Assembly: GCA_002104905.1 (NCBI GenBank)
Contig: MCFE01000194.1
Coordinates: forward strand, 62,001-126,000
Direction of reading: 5' to 3'
Origin: Basidiobolus meristosporus CBS 931.73
Taxonomy: Eukaryota; Basidiobolomycota; Basidiobolomycetes; Basidiobolales; Basidiobolaceae
Length of the DNA: 64,000 nucleotides
The notes under the pieces were generated by a model. The model was not told the DNA's origin, searched no databases, and saw nothing but the letters and a program-made list of their open reading frames with translations. The translations under genes and the position numbers were made by a program. Every line of letters starts with the position of its first letter. The first letter of the stretch is position 1. Below are positions 10,830-22,560 of this stretch, in pieces.

Positions 10830-11866
10830 TTCAACTTGGCTACTGGTGCAAAGGTTTCAGCATAGTTGGGTCCCTTTGGTTGAGAGGATCCTTTGGCCAC
10901 AAGTCTTGTGTTGTATCTTTCAGCTGAACCATCAGCCTTATATTTTTCTTGAGCACCCATCTACCTTCTACTAATATTTGGCTGAATGGTAATGTGACTA
11001 AGTTCCAAGTTTTCTTTACTATAAGGGCCTGGTGCTCCTTGATCTTTGGAGATCTCCAAAGCTTTGTCTGAGGGCTATGTAGGGCCTCTTTCACAGTCTT
11101 AGGCTCACCAATATGGACCAAATAGGCATAGGCTAAGTTGTATCCTCATTGACATGGTTACTAGGTCTATTCCTAATCCTGCTGGATCTGTTGCCTGATA
11201 ATGCTCAAATGCTAACTTCTGAAATATTTTTGGGCCCTGAGTCAGGCTAGAACACAACTGTGATGTCCTCTGAATTGAAATATTTTCATTGTTTTGTACT
11301 GAATCAAAGCTGACAATTGGCGGGCCTAAGATTGAACTTTTGTCACACAATACACAAAGTAACATGGGACCCATGTTGGTCAGCAATACTGCATTCTGAT
11401 TGGCAAAACCACAGCTGAGTCCTTCTGCTGAGGCCTTGCTTACAGAGTAAAGACTCTTTACTATTTGTGATACCTAAGGTACTGCTTTGAAGGTTAGTGT
11501 GTAACTTCCTTCATTGCTTTGGAGGTTAGCTTGATTGGATTCCTATCCACCTATCTTCAGTATACTATTGACACCTGAGTAAAACATCTTGAACCGCATT
11601 TCTTGTGAGTGGGAAAAAAGTATTTTTTGGTGTATAAAGTGCCGGAATGCTCTAGAGTAATTGCATCACATCTGAGAATACTTGTGTGGTCATACTTAGT
11701 ATAAATGGAAATAGTCTACCTTCAGTGGTTGAAGCATCTGCATATTAAAACTTTCTGTGTTGATTATCTCACTTATTGAAATACCAGTTTGATGTGTGTC
11801 CTTTCCTTTCATCACAATTGCATACAGATCTCTACGCCTTTAAGGGGTCATAAGTACCTCCTTTAT
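10830..11866 (-). mobile_element. Copia family A fragment, outer part of the interrupted copy (downstream side)
   Basis: The minus strand reads protease/pre-integrase pieces (about 11840-11400, matching 42.2-42.7 kb of the complete copy), then a jump over most of the integrase to the spacer and the start of the reverse transcriptase (11121-10840; TVKEALHSPQ, IKEHQALIVKKTWNLV). Its 5' continuation lies on the other side of the copia B insertion at 16313-17072. Confidence 0.78.
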
Positions 11867-12282
11867 TGGTTATCATTGCCTATTAGAGGATTTTCTTCTT
11901 CCTTCTTGTGATGAAATATTGAACTATTTGGTATCATCCAGCAGCTGAAAATTTACTTAACAATTCTAGACTAGTCTTGGTTGCTGTAGGACTTGTTTGC
12001 AGCCCCAACCTTGCTAGTTTCTTCATATCAATGATCCTTTAATTTGTTCCCTAGAGTGAAGATCAAATTAGCACTGTTTACCAAGCATTATGTAATAACC
12101 CTGAAACTGTTACAGAATGCTCCTGAGTGTTAAGTAGCCCCCCCCCCTTCTTAGAGTTACTGCTGTTTTACTTCTACAAAGGTATAAGTAGTGATCCACT
12201 TTATGAATAAACAACAGCTCAACTACTATTACTATATCTTGATAAGTTGCTTATGTCCAGATCACTTCCTAAAATTGCAACA
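11867..12282 (+). repeat. Copia B 5' LTR
   Basis: From about CCTATTAGAGGATTTTC onwards it matches the 3' LTR at 15901-16312 base by base with scattered changes. The first dozen bases differ (TGGTTATCATTG against TGTTGAAATTTG) and might belong to the flanking copia A. It carries TATAAGTAGTGATCC and AATAAACAAC near its 3' part and ends TTGCAACA. Confidence 0.82.
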
Positions 12283-12294
12283 GGTTATGAGCCC
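12283..12294 (+). promoter_or_regulatory. Copia B primer-binding site, complementary to the initiator tRNA-Met anticodon arm
   Basis: Immediately after the LTR end the sequence is GGTTATGAGCCC. It is the exact complement of GGGCUCAUAACC, the anticodon stem-loop of initiator tRNA-Met, rather than of a tRNA 3' end. Drosophila copia and yeast Ty5 are known to prime from such a cleaved half-tRNA. The copia A copies carry close variants at the same place. Confidence 0.8.
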
Positions 12295-12354
12295 CTATTG
12301 CCTTAACCTGTCCAAAAGATGACTTTTACCAGTAAACAGAACAATACTAACATC

Positions 12355-12980
12355 TTCCCTGTAAAGGAGAAGTGTGAAGATGTTTCAAGAGAAGGAGAGA
12401 AAGACCTTGAATGCTATATGTAGCAATGTGCAAGATTCCTTCATTGGACAAATCCATGCTTCAAATACTGCCAAAGCAGCATAGGAATCCTTAGAGTAGA
12501 TCTTAGAGCAAAATCAGTATTAAGCAAGCTTTACATAAAACAAAAGTTCTTCAACATGTGGAAGAAGCTAGATGATGACATACTACAACTCATTACCTGA
12601 ATGGGGTCACTTGCAAAAGAACTTTACAGTATTAATGCTGGAGTAGATGATGAAGAAAAGATACTCTGTCTGCTTGGCAGCCTACCAGACAAGTATGAGC
12701 CACTCATACTTTCTTTTGAAAGCAGAGAAGATAAATTGACTTTAGACTATGGCAAAGGAAGACTTCTCCATGAAGAACTGAGATGTAATGATCAAGCAGA
12801 GTAAATTAAAAACAATGCTTTATTCAGCTCAGGGAGGAACACATAAAAGAAGGGAAAGCAGAAAAACCAAAGAAAACCTGGTTGCTGTAACCACTGTAAG
12901 AAGCCAGGACACTGGGCAAGAGAATGCAAGAAGAAACAAGCAGAAAAAAAACAAAAACTGGAGCAGGCAAACCATATAAC
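12355..12980 (+). pseudogene. Copia B gag
   Basis: Remains of a copia-type Gag. An open stretch at 12601-12804 (GVDDEEKILCLLGSLPDKYEP) matches the conserved UBN2-like core of copia Gag proteins. Further on, a complete CCHC zinc knuckle (CNHCKKPGHWAREC, 12886-12927) is present, though in a broken frame. The upstream part (12355-12600) carries stops. Gag forms the particle that packages the RNA. Confidence 0.8.
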
Positions 12981-15906
12981 TACTGATGAACAGTTATTTG
13001 TAACTGTACAAGAGAGTGCAAGTAACCAAAGCAATGAATGGTATATTGACTCTGGAGCATCACAGCATATTTGTGGTATAAAGGAGTGGTTCAACAACTT
13101 GAAGACTATTCCTATAAGAAAGGTTTATCTGGGAGACAACTCTGCACTGGAAGCTACTGTCAGTGGGTCTATACTACTAAATATGAGTGAAGTCTCAGGG
13201 GCTACAGCAGCAAAACTGACTTACATAATTTACATCTCTGGGAATAGCTAGGAACTTACTCTCAGTCAGTAAAGCAACTGCTGAGGGACTGAAATATGTA
13301 TTTACTAAGCTGAACTGCTCAGTATTGAGTGAAAATGGACAGATATTACCTTTGGGAATCAGAGGTCACAATATATACAAGTTGCAATGCAAGATCATTG
13401 TACCCAAGTATCCCAACATTGCTGAAACTAATGAAACTAACTGGGAGATATGGCATAGGAGACTAGAACACACTGGGGAACAGAATATTAGCCAATTGAT
13501 GAAGAAGGAACTTGCTTCAGGCCTAAATTACTCAATTACAATCAAATTGAGTGTCTGTAAGCAAAGTTCATATAGCAAACAAGCTAGGCAATTCTTCAGG
13601 AGCTCAGGAGTCATTGACACCACCAAAATATTGGCTATTGTATACTTAGACCTATGTGGGCCCACAGGAACAATGTCCTTTGGAGCCAAGAGATACTATA
13701 TGATGTTTATTGCTTACAAGACAAGATATACATGGGAATATTTCTTCAAAACAATGGATGAGGCTTTGGAAATATCTAAACACTTCAAGAACATGGCAGA
13801 AACACAAACTGGGTGCAAATTGTAGATATTTTGCAGTGACAACGGAGGGGATTACTGATCAAAGGAGGTTGCAAAAACTGCTCATCTACTGGTAAAGTTG
13901 AGCAGACCACTGTTCCACATACTGCACAGTCAAATGAAGTAGCAGAATATATAAATAGAACAATAGTAGAGATGGAAAGATCTGTGCTACATGATAAAGG
14001 AGTGAGCTATAAGTTTTGGGCTGAATCCATTGCTACCGCAGTATACATTAGGAATGGGTGCCCAACAACAGCACTAAAGGACTCTACACTCTTCAAAATA
14101 TATAGAGGCAAAAAACTAGACCTTCAGCATCTCAGGATCTTTAGCAGTGATGTCTTTTATCACATACCTGACAAGAAACACTTAAAGCTGGAACCAATGA
14201 GTAGAAAAGGGATCTCTCTTTGGTATTGTGATGATATCAAGAGGTATAAAATGTATGATAGCAAAATTCACAAGCTGATCAAGAGCAGGGACATTGTATT
14301 TGAGGAGAATTCAGATCAGAAAGCCACAAAAATCATTGGCCAGCTGGCTGATGATGCAATCAACACTAATGAAGAAGATACATACCAAATTCAGCCATAC
14401 ACAGAAGATATTTTTACCAGTTCCAGATCAGAGCAGATTATCCCAGTTAGGAGATCAAACAGAATAAGAAATGCCCCTGGATCCTGGTGGCAGATATCCA
14501 ATGATCATGAAGAAGCTTATCTTGCCTTATGTGCCAAACCTCAAAATCTGGAACAGGCAATGCAAAGTCCAGATGCTACTATGTGGCAACAAGCCATGCA
14601 GGAGGAGTACCAATTACTGATCAAAGCAAAAACATGGGAACTGGTATATTTATCAAATGAGCAAAAGCCAATAGGAAGTAGATAGGCCTACAAGATCAAG
14701 ATAACCTTGCATGATACTGTTAATTTAGTACTAGGCTAGATTGGTGGCTAAAGGCTATTAACAGATCCAGGAAATAGACTTCAAGGAAACATTTGCTCCA
14801 GTTGCAAAGTTTAACTCCATTAGGACAGTTCTAGCCCTGGCAGCTCTAAACAGTCTGGATGTACACCAAATGGACATCAAAACAGCCTTTCTAAAGGGGG
14901 ATTTGCAAGAAACTATATATATGGAGCAACCAGAAGGTTCTACCACTCCAAAAGGCCCCCATAAAGTGTGCAGACTTATGAAATTGTTGTAAGGGTTTCA
15001 GCAGGCACCTAGTGCATGGTAAACAAAATTGTCACTTATCTAGAGGAAATTGGGTTTGTTTGTAGCACTGTAGATCACAGTATATATGTGAAACAGCTCA
15101 AAAAGGGTGTGATCATCCTAGTTCTGTATGTGGACAGCCTAATAAAAGCTACAAGTGACCAGGAGGCACTTAAACAGATGAAATCAGATCTCTTCAGCAA
15201 GTTTGAGATGAAAGATCTTTGAAAATTGTGCTATTTCCTTGAAATTGAAGAGAATCATGACATACCTATGCATAAAATTGTACTGTGGCAGTTGGAATAG
15301 TCAGACAATTCATGCAGAATTATAGATCAATCAAATCACAGCATTTAAGTGGATTTTCAGCTATCTACAAAGTACCATAATATGGTTATGGAATACTCTG
15401 GAGCAGTCAATAAGGGGATATTTGATGGTTATAGTGATTCAGATTGGGGTAGATATCTGTTAGACAGATGCTCTACCACTGGGTATGTATTTCTTTACGC
15501 TGGTGCAGCTATTACTTGGAATTGCAAGAAACAACCAACTATGGCCCTAAATACAAATGAAGCTGAGTATATGGCTGCTTGCCAAGCAACTAAGGAGGTT
15601 GTATGGCTATGGAATTTATTCCAAGACTCAGGCATTGATTCAGATGAACCAGCATGTATTTACAAAGATAATCAAAGTTTTATTGCATTAGCTAGGAATC
15701 CTACTAATCATGCCAGAACTAAGCACATAGATATACAACACCACTTTGTGAGGGAAGCTGTAGAGAATAACTTAGTAGAGTTAGTTTACGGTCCAACAGA
15801 CAAAATGGTGGCAAATATATTGACAACACCACTAGCTAGATCACAATATGAGAATATCAGAGAGGAATTAGGATTAAGAAATTATTTAGTTGAGGGGCAG
15901 TGTTGA
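12980..15906 (+). pseudogene. Copia B pol: protease, integrase, reverse transcriptase, RNase H
   Basis: The protease is at about 13040 (EWYIDSGASQHI with the catalytic DSG). Gag-pre-integrase follows (WEIWHRRLEHTGEQN, about 13443). The integrase spans 13600-14000 with IVYLDLCGP and a second catalytic Asp in FCSDNGGDY; the third block is broken. A spacer at 13972-14685 contains RKGISLWYCDDIKRYKMYD. The reverse transcriptase is at about 14690-15240 with HQMDIKTAFLKGDL and LVLYVDSLI, where YVDD has become YVDS. RNase H (15349-15906) has DGYSDSDWGR, NTNEAEYMAA and TKHIDIQHHFVRE. Its stop codon lies inside the first six bases of the 3' LTR, as is usual for copia. Several stops make it non-functional. 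Confidence 0.88.
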
Positions 15907-16312
15907 AATTTGCCCATTAGAGGATTTTCTTCTTCCTTCTTGTGATGAAATATTGAACTATTTGGTATCATCCAGCAGCTGAAAATTTACTTAACAATTC
16001 TAGACTAGTCTTGGTCACTGTAGGACTTGTTTGCAGCCCCAACCTTGCCAGTTTCCTCATATCTATGATCCTTTAATTTTTTCCCTAAAGTGAAGATCAA
16101 ATTAGCACTGTTTACCAAGCATTATGTAATAACCCTGAAACTGTTACAGAATGCTCCTGAATGTTAAGAAGCCTCCCCTTCTTAGTGTTACTGTTGTGTT
16201 ACTTCTACAAAGGTATAAGTGGTGATCCACTTTATGAATAAACAACAGTTCAGATATTACCACTATATATTGATTAGTTCCTTATATCCAGATTGCTTCT
16301 TAAATTGCAACA
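15901..16312 (+). repeat. Copia B 3' LTR
   Basis: 412 bp, TGTTGAAATTTGCCC to AAATTGCAACA, following a purine-rich GAGGGGCAG tract. It shares its sequence with 11867-12282 apart from scattered changes, and with the degenerate lone copy at 17572-17939. Confidence 0.88.
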
Positions 16313-17072
16313 TCTTGTTGGCACTTGATTTTCTTAATTTCTCATCCAGGTGTCTTCCATTCATGTGGTATCAGGTAAAATCTTGAGGTCATAGCTCTAG
16401 GGCAAATACAAGATCCTGAAGCATGTCTGTCAGACTATTCTTAAGGGTAACTATCACATCATCTGTGCTCCTGTTTGCCACTTCAGAGCAAATGCACCTG
16501 AAGGTACTATGTCCTCTGTTCTCAAACTTTACATCATTCTGTCTTGCACCTTTGGGTGGTTATTCCTCTTGCATATCAATATTCCAAGGGCTTTTTTCCT
16601 GTGGCATAATATCATACTTGTTTTCTTCACCTGGCATTCAGATATATAAAATATTCAGCAGATGGAATAACACTGGTAATATTGATATTACACACTGCTG
16701 AGAGTGACAGCTGGGGCTCATAGCCTGCTGTAAGAGCTTGGAGCTATTAGCAGTGATTGTAACCACAAGTATATTTTGTGGTTTTCTTTTAATGACTTAT
16801 TAAATCCAAAAGTTGTATTTATGGTTTTACATAGGTCTGACAAAGAACACACATGTAAAGGTTAGAGAAGGTCACAAGAACATGTAGGCAGGGTTTGGAG
16901 TTGTTTAGACAGCTTTGAAATACTCAATGCTCTGAATACGTAATGTTTTTGTCAATATATTCTATGCCAGTCCCAACAAGAATTTTGGTTGGAGTTTTCT
17001 AAGATTTGTAGGTAATGCTCTATGCAGCTAAGTAGGGTGAATATTCTAGTAAAATTTGGAATATTTGCAATA
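16313..17072 (-). mobile_element. Copia A gag start, primer-binding site and 5' LTR (upstream side of the interrupted copy)
   Basis: The minus strand reads LTR (17072 to about 16722), GGCTATGAGCCCCAGCTG as a one-mismatch variant of the half-tRNA primer site (about 16719-16702), and gag pieces down to 16313. This gag continues at 11866 on the other side of copia B. The LTR is more diverged than those at 38-43 kb, so this copy is old. Confidence 0.72.
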
Positions 17073-17179
17073 TCCTTCCCCATGTTGGAAGATGAAGTAA
17101 AGATCACCTACAATCCATTAAGTTTTGACCTTCCCAAAAGCTATAACTCCCAAAATCTCAGACACTACAGGCATACCAA

Positions 17180-17547
17180 TGTTACAAGTCTTGGTATAAG
17201 AGTTGTACAGGAATAGGGAGTTTAGCTAGTATTGTATTCACTTGAACTTGAACTGATCTTTATTGAGGTTCCAGCGGCTCCTTATATACATTTTGTCAGA
17301 TCAATTGCTGACTAATTGTATTTCCTAATGTAGGTTGTGGCTGATGACTCATTTGATTGCATCATCATCACCCAATAAGATCCGGTTTTGTATATTTATT
17401 TCTGTCTGATAAGGATCTGCTGATACATTTGCTGACTAATGCTACTGATTTCATAGATAATACTGATATACTGACAACCTAAGCATATATTAATTGATTT
17501 GACTAAAAACTGATCTAACCTATACATTCAAGCGGCAGATCATAACA
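17180..17547 (-). repeat. Lone gypsy-2 LTR
   Basis: 368 bp, the same length and nearly the same sequence as 8713-9080. The bases ATACCAA next to it are what would be left of the primer-binding site, so it may be the stump of an element rather than a clean LTR-LTR recombination product. No clear target duplication. Confidence 0.85.
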
Positions 17548-17571
17548 CCAGTATCCTTGCATGCAGGAAAC

Positions 17572-17939
17572 TGCTGAAATATTGGACTATTTGGTATTAT
17601 TCTGCAGCTAAAATTTACTTAACAATTCAGGACTAGTCTTGGTCACTGTGGGACTAATTGACAGCTCTAACTTTGCCACTTTCTTCAGATCTATGATCTT
17701 ATGATTATTCCCCTATAGTCAGGATCAAATTAGCACTAATACTAACTATTATGTATTAACCCTGAAACTGTTACAGAATGCTGCTGAATATTGAGAAACC
17801 CTCCCTACTTAGTGTTGCAGCTGTATTACTTCTACAAAGGTATAAATACTGAGCTTCTTTAGTAATAAACAATAGTTCAGCTAGCATCACTATTTCTTGA
17901 TAAGTTCCTTGTATCCAAAACACTTCTTAAATTGCAACA
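17572..17939 (+). repeat. Lone, degenerate copia B LTR
   Basis: Starts TGCTGAAATATTGGAC and ends AAATTGCAACA. It follows the copia B LTR throughout but with more changes and small deletions than the pair at 11.87 and 15.9 kb. Confidence 0.8.
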
Positions 17940-18579
17940 GAAACTAGCCTGACTAGTACTCCTACCATGTTCTATAGTCAGCTGCCCATTACCTACACAG
18001 TGCTAGGGCTAGCCGCTTTCTTGACCCCATGAGAAGACACTGTGATTATCCATCAAAAGGCCATCACAAAATTTAAATCCCAGAGCCAATAGGTATTGAT
18101 TGCCTGAGGATACTGTGCAAAGACTGTTAAAAAATTGCACCCCAGATTTCACAAAAAATCTGATCATAAATTTTTGTCATGACAATACATAGGTAGCTAT
18201 TGATTGGTTCTCTGCCAAATATCTCACTTTTGATTGCAGACACTTAAACACCTCCTACATTTGTGTGCTCCAATTTGCTATTGCCTCTTTTTCACACTTG
18301 TAACTTCCAGGCTCAAATACTGCACTGACTTTTCTTGAAGACATATTGGCTTATTTCTGTTCAATATTCAGTTGTAACTCAATTGCCAACTGTACTGATA
18401 AATACAAGTCCATATACCCAGCATAAACATTCAGCCCAACCACGCACTTGACTAGTAACTCCATTAAAATTGACCATTCAACAAGTATTTCTTCCATAAT
18501 ACCCTTTTCTATGACTTTAGCAGAAGCCCTGCAAGATCTACTACCTTATTTGCTAGTGTTTGCAATAAATCCTTACCAA
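17940..18579. other. AT-rich stretch without recognised feature
   Basis: No open frame, LTR or repeat that I can match to another part of the window. It lies beyond the end of the accessory ORF of the DNA transposon and may be that element's terminal region. Confidence 0.4.
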
Positions 18580-19900
18580 AATCATGTGTGTTCTCTAGAG
18601 CACTGCTCTTGAGTAGTATGGCAACCTTTTGCTGTGCCTGTTGTTGTCCCAACACTTAACTGTAGGTGCTGGAGTAGTCCTCTAGTTCTTGACTTGCCTG
18701 CCTTGTCAGTTGATGGGATCCCCACACTGTCTCCAATGAAGGATGTGAAGGCTGTGGTAGGATTAATACAGCTCTCTACAAACTCATTTACCTCACTAGA
18801 GTGTAACCCAAGTATCAGCACATCCAACACTTGAGAACAAAGCTGTTGTCTTCATAATATTTCTTTTTGGCTATTAGGAGATAAAGCCTGTTCCTGGGTA
18901 ATGGAGTCAGCCGGTAAGAGCTGCAACTTCTTTCACATGCTTTCCACTCTTTGGCTTTGTTATACTTTTATCCCTTTACCCTTTCCTTCATCACTGCCAA
19001 GTCTTTCACTGATACTTAGTCTGAGTACTTCTTGTAATGATCTGCATTTTCACCTTGAAGAATTTTGCACTAGGGCATCAGTTTATGCTAGCTTGTCTTT
19101 TACAAGCATTTTTTGGGCAGCCTTTGTCTCTTGTTTTGAGCTTTGCACTAACCTTTTTGTTTATTACAGCCAGGTCCTTCATTGATACTTTGCCTGAGAG
19201 CTTCTTGTATTGAAATATGCTTTCTTCATGGTAAATGCTGCAATAGTGCAAATATTTCTGCCTTCTTATTCCATACCAACACTATACTGGCATGCCAACA
19301 TTTCTTTTCCACTTATGTTGAGCTCTCAGCTCCAATTATAACATACTCCTGAGGAAGCTGCTGGTTTGCTCACTGACAGATCCTTCACTGCTACATTGGC
19401 TGAATGGTACTTGAATAGAACTAAGCTTTTCCTGGTTAAAAGTTGCACCGAGGCATCTGTTTCTGCCTGCTTGTCCCTTGCCAGCACTCTTCCTGCCACT
19501 TGACATCTCTGTGACACTTCTTTAGAGCTTTTGGCCCTGCCTGCCACAGGCTCCAGAGGAAGCAACTAGTTCTTATCTGTGGAACACTTGTTCAACTGCC
19601 TTTGATAGTTTCTGCTATACATGAAATACTTTCTTAGCATACTAATGCATGCCTAAAGCCTATTTACTTGTTAGAATCTGGGATAGTGCTCATGGAACAT
19701 GTCAAGTACAATCTGCTTGGCCTTGAGCTCCCAATGGCCACATGGTATGCTAGATTAAGGTGATGGCAAGCTATACTTCTTACTGATTCTTGGATATTAG
19801 CCCACACTTTATCATAGCACTCATTGGCCTCACAGATCTTTAATATCTCTTAATGTGTAGCTATGGTATTAATACTACTGTCTCTCACCCCATTCTTTCA
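18580..19900 (-). pseudogene. Accessory ORF of the tnp2 transposon, copy 1 (decayed)
   Basis: On the minus strand, blocks match the plus-strand sequence at 48.3-49.1 kb in the same order. About 19770-19690 reads ELKAKQIVLDMFHEHYPRF (against ELKAKHNALDLLHQHYPGF in the other copy). About 19535-19400 reads AKSSKEVSQRCQVAGRVLARDK (against SSKQVSKKCQEARKVLVRDK). About 18800-18740 reads SSEVNEFVESCINPTTAFTS. Conserved order over more than 1 kb with many stops shows a former protein-coding gene rather than chance. The protein looks charged and partly coiled-coil. I do not recognise a domain. It stands back to back with the transposase remnant at 19.92 kb. Confidence 0.6.
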
Positions 19901-19919
19901 TAGGTTTTTCTGTGGGCTT

Positions 19920-21870
19920 TATAATTCATCACTGTTGTTGAACACTTTGCAGTGTTATTCTGCTGTTGCAATATGAGATGGCTGATTTCTCAGCTGTGAA
20001 ATTGGGCTATTTAAGTTCCTTTTTTGTAGCAAAGATACTGCATTTGTGTGTGTAGGTGCAATGTTTGAAATACAAGAATGTCTTAAACTCACATGAGTAT
20101 TCACAGAAAAGTGATATAGCAGCATTATATTGTTGAGTGTCAAGCTACATGCCACACAAAGAAGACTACTTTGATTCAATGCCATAACAGAGGAGAAAAA
20201 AGACCGCGTGGCTATTGTAGCAAGCCTCTCATCCATGAAGGATGCAAGCAGCATAGGAAGTATTGCAAGGATCACAGCCAATGTTTTGCCATACAATACA
20301 TATTTGACCATTCATCAGTCAGCACTGTACCAAAAATATCCTACTAGCCACTTAATACTCCTATAGTGGCACCTAGCTGTACATGTCACCTTGTACAAAA
20401 TGAGTCAGGTGTTTTTGTAATGCCTTTAGGCCCACCTTAGCCTTGTGAATATGGCATACAGAGTGATTGCTCTGACAAAGAAGGCTCCCTGAAGGATAGT
20501 AAGCCTATCTCCTCTAACAACAGTACCCTTTGTAAGCCCAGCAAGATCCTGATATGCAATGAGACAACACTTGTAGAATAGCATGCCATGGATACCTTGC
20601 AGAGCCAAGTGTAATCCAGTAATACATCAACTGGGGAATGATACAATGTTGTGGCTAGAGAAGTGACATGTTTCCACCAATATTAGTAATTAGGGCTTTC
20701 AGGATATACCGCCACTTATTGCCTAAATCATTCTAGGATGCAACTTACCATGTGCATGCTCCAAGTGGAGAACTGTCCTGTGGCTGGCTACATATGACCC
20801 AGTGACCATCCTGATACCAGCATGTGTTAACTGCTGCATGGTATTCACATTGGAAGATACCACCATTGCCAGATATCCAGCTTCTCAGGAATCCACCACC
20901 ATAAGAGGAAAACATGCTAAACACTAAAAATATTTTCCTGTATTATTCCATCTAAAGATTCTCATGCAGTCCAACAACTGTGTAGAGGCTATAAAGTACC
21001 AAACTCAGCATTAATCAGGTTCAAACATTTCAAACATCTCAAATGCCAGGGCTACCTTTAAGGTATATATGGCCATGCTGTTGCCTTGGCACTTGATTGA
21101 TTCTCAGTAAAAAGTACTCTATCAGCAAAGCATGCTGGCCATAAATTCTGATCAACCTGAATCTGCCAACAATCTTATGTTATTGTAGCTGAAATCTAAC
21201 CCTAGTCTTACTAATATCTATGTCTAAGCAACTTTGTAACCTGGATAGCTACCTGCAACTATTGCTAGATATATTTGTATGCTTTCCAGTAGGATACTGG
21301 TTAATGGCTATCATGTCCAAGCGTAAAGCATTATTGGCATTGGATATACCTCATGCATCAGCAAGATACCTAGCTTTTCTGGGCACAATGGATGGTGCTG
21401 CTGCCAGCTGTACTCACCAAAGTACTTCTCACAAGCTCCAATCAATAGTCACAAGCATATGCAATGATGTAAGTGCAAGGACAGAATAAACTGAATAGGT
21501 ATTTATTATTCATCTGCAGACACCTCTGCCTTTGGTGCTAAAGAGTTCTGCAGACCTACTGCACAAGTCAGCTAAGTAATGCAAGGTTGAGCTGGACACA
21601 GAAAGCCACTCATATTTACTAGGACAACTTTACCAAAGTATGCCAGGTTACTTCTAGTTACAAGCTGATTTCTATGCCATTCAGTACATAATCCACACAA
21701 ACTAAAGCTGGAGCACACTAATAAGGGGACTAGAATCCAGCAGGAAGAAGGAGTGAATTGGCTAATAGCAAAAAGTTCTTTGCAGATATTTACAAGATAT
21801 TCATGGCAAAAGTAGTGACAACCAGGCACATGGTTGTAAGATGTGTATATTAAAAGCAATACAAGGTATA
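19920..21870 (+). mobile_element. Decayed tnp2-type transposase, copy 2
   Basis: Plus-strand blocks correspond to those of the other copies: an N-terminal region near 20080-20250 (matching the minus strand at 46.9-46.7 kb), KALLALDIPHASARYLAFLGTMDG at about 21325-21395 (matching AGFLGHTG at 46.0 kb), and the C-terminal stretch at 21570-21870 that pairs with 49.5-49.74 kb. Frames are heavily broken and the middle seems partly missing. Confidence 0.55.
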
Positions 21871-22079
21871 TGGCAGCTTTTCAAGTTTCACACTGAAAAG
21901 CTGCAAAGTTGAGGTCATAAAATGTGTCAATTACATTGTAAGGGAAGCCATGAGCCTTTAGAAGGCATCAAGCACTCATAACTTGGTTAAGTTTTGACCA
22001 AGTTGAGGTCTATACTGGTTGAAGTGGCTACCAGTCAATGGTCTTTTGCATTTACAACCTAAATATATCTTGCATATAC

Positions 22080-22560
22080 TTTTACTGACTCAAGGTGTTG
22101 AGCAGGGTATTTCTATCTGTGAACCACTATATCCCTAAGCAGTAACTAAGCTTGCTCAGATTGGACATTTTGAACTCCTTAGATAGGCTGTATTTGATTG
22201 CTTCCAAGATATTTTAACTATTGGTGGCTACAACAAGATTATCCACCAACAGGGCTAATAAAACTGTACATCCTTTATTTAGCTGGTAGTAGATGCTATA
22301 GTCAGCTGAAATACTTTGGTAACACAGGAACTCCTTATCAGCATCCCTTTCATATATCCAGGCTTGTGGTGAGTCCATAAAGAGCTGTTTGGTCCTGCAG
22401 GTGGATCTAATCTAGACCAGACACCAAGATCCCAAGACAAGACTGTCATAAAGTCAGCCACTAGTGTTTCTGGAAAAAACTTGTTTATATTTTTTACAGC
22501 TTCTATGCAAGGTTGGCCTAGCCTAAAGTCAATCCTAGTGTGTTGCACACATACTTGAGC
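22080..22560 (-). mobile_element. Copia A reverse-transcriptase fragment with piece of the unidentified repeat
   Basis: The minus strand carries the catalytic-box region, mutated to LLVDNLVVA at about 22252-22230, next to the ELSKEFK-type sequence also seen at 40.3 kb. From 22382 to 22466 is a partial copy of the unidentified 225-bp repeat. Confidence 0.65.

Larger units (their letters stand above)
11867..16312 (+). mobile_element. Copia family B element, nearly complete, inserted in a copia A gag
   Basis: It has two related LTRs (11867-12282 and 15901-16312), a primer-binding site right after the 5' LTR, gag with an intact zinc knuckle, then protease, integrase, reverse transcriptase and RNase H in Ty1/copia order. 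Several stops and frameshifts break the frame, and the reverse-transcriptase catalytic box reads YVDS. The interrupted copia A gag continues on both sides, which shows the insertion order. At about 4.45 kb it has normal copia length. Other remains of family B are at 17572-17939 (LTR), 28.6-30.13 kb and 34.06-34.95 kb. Confidence 0.9.
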
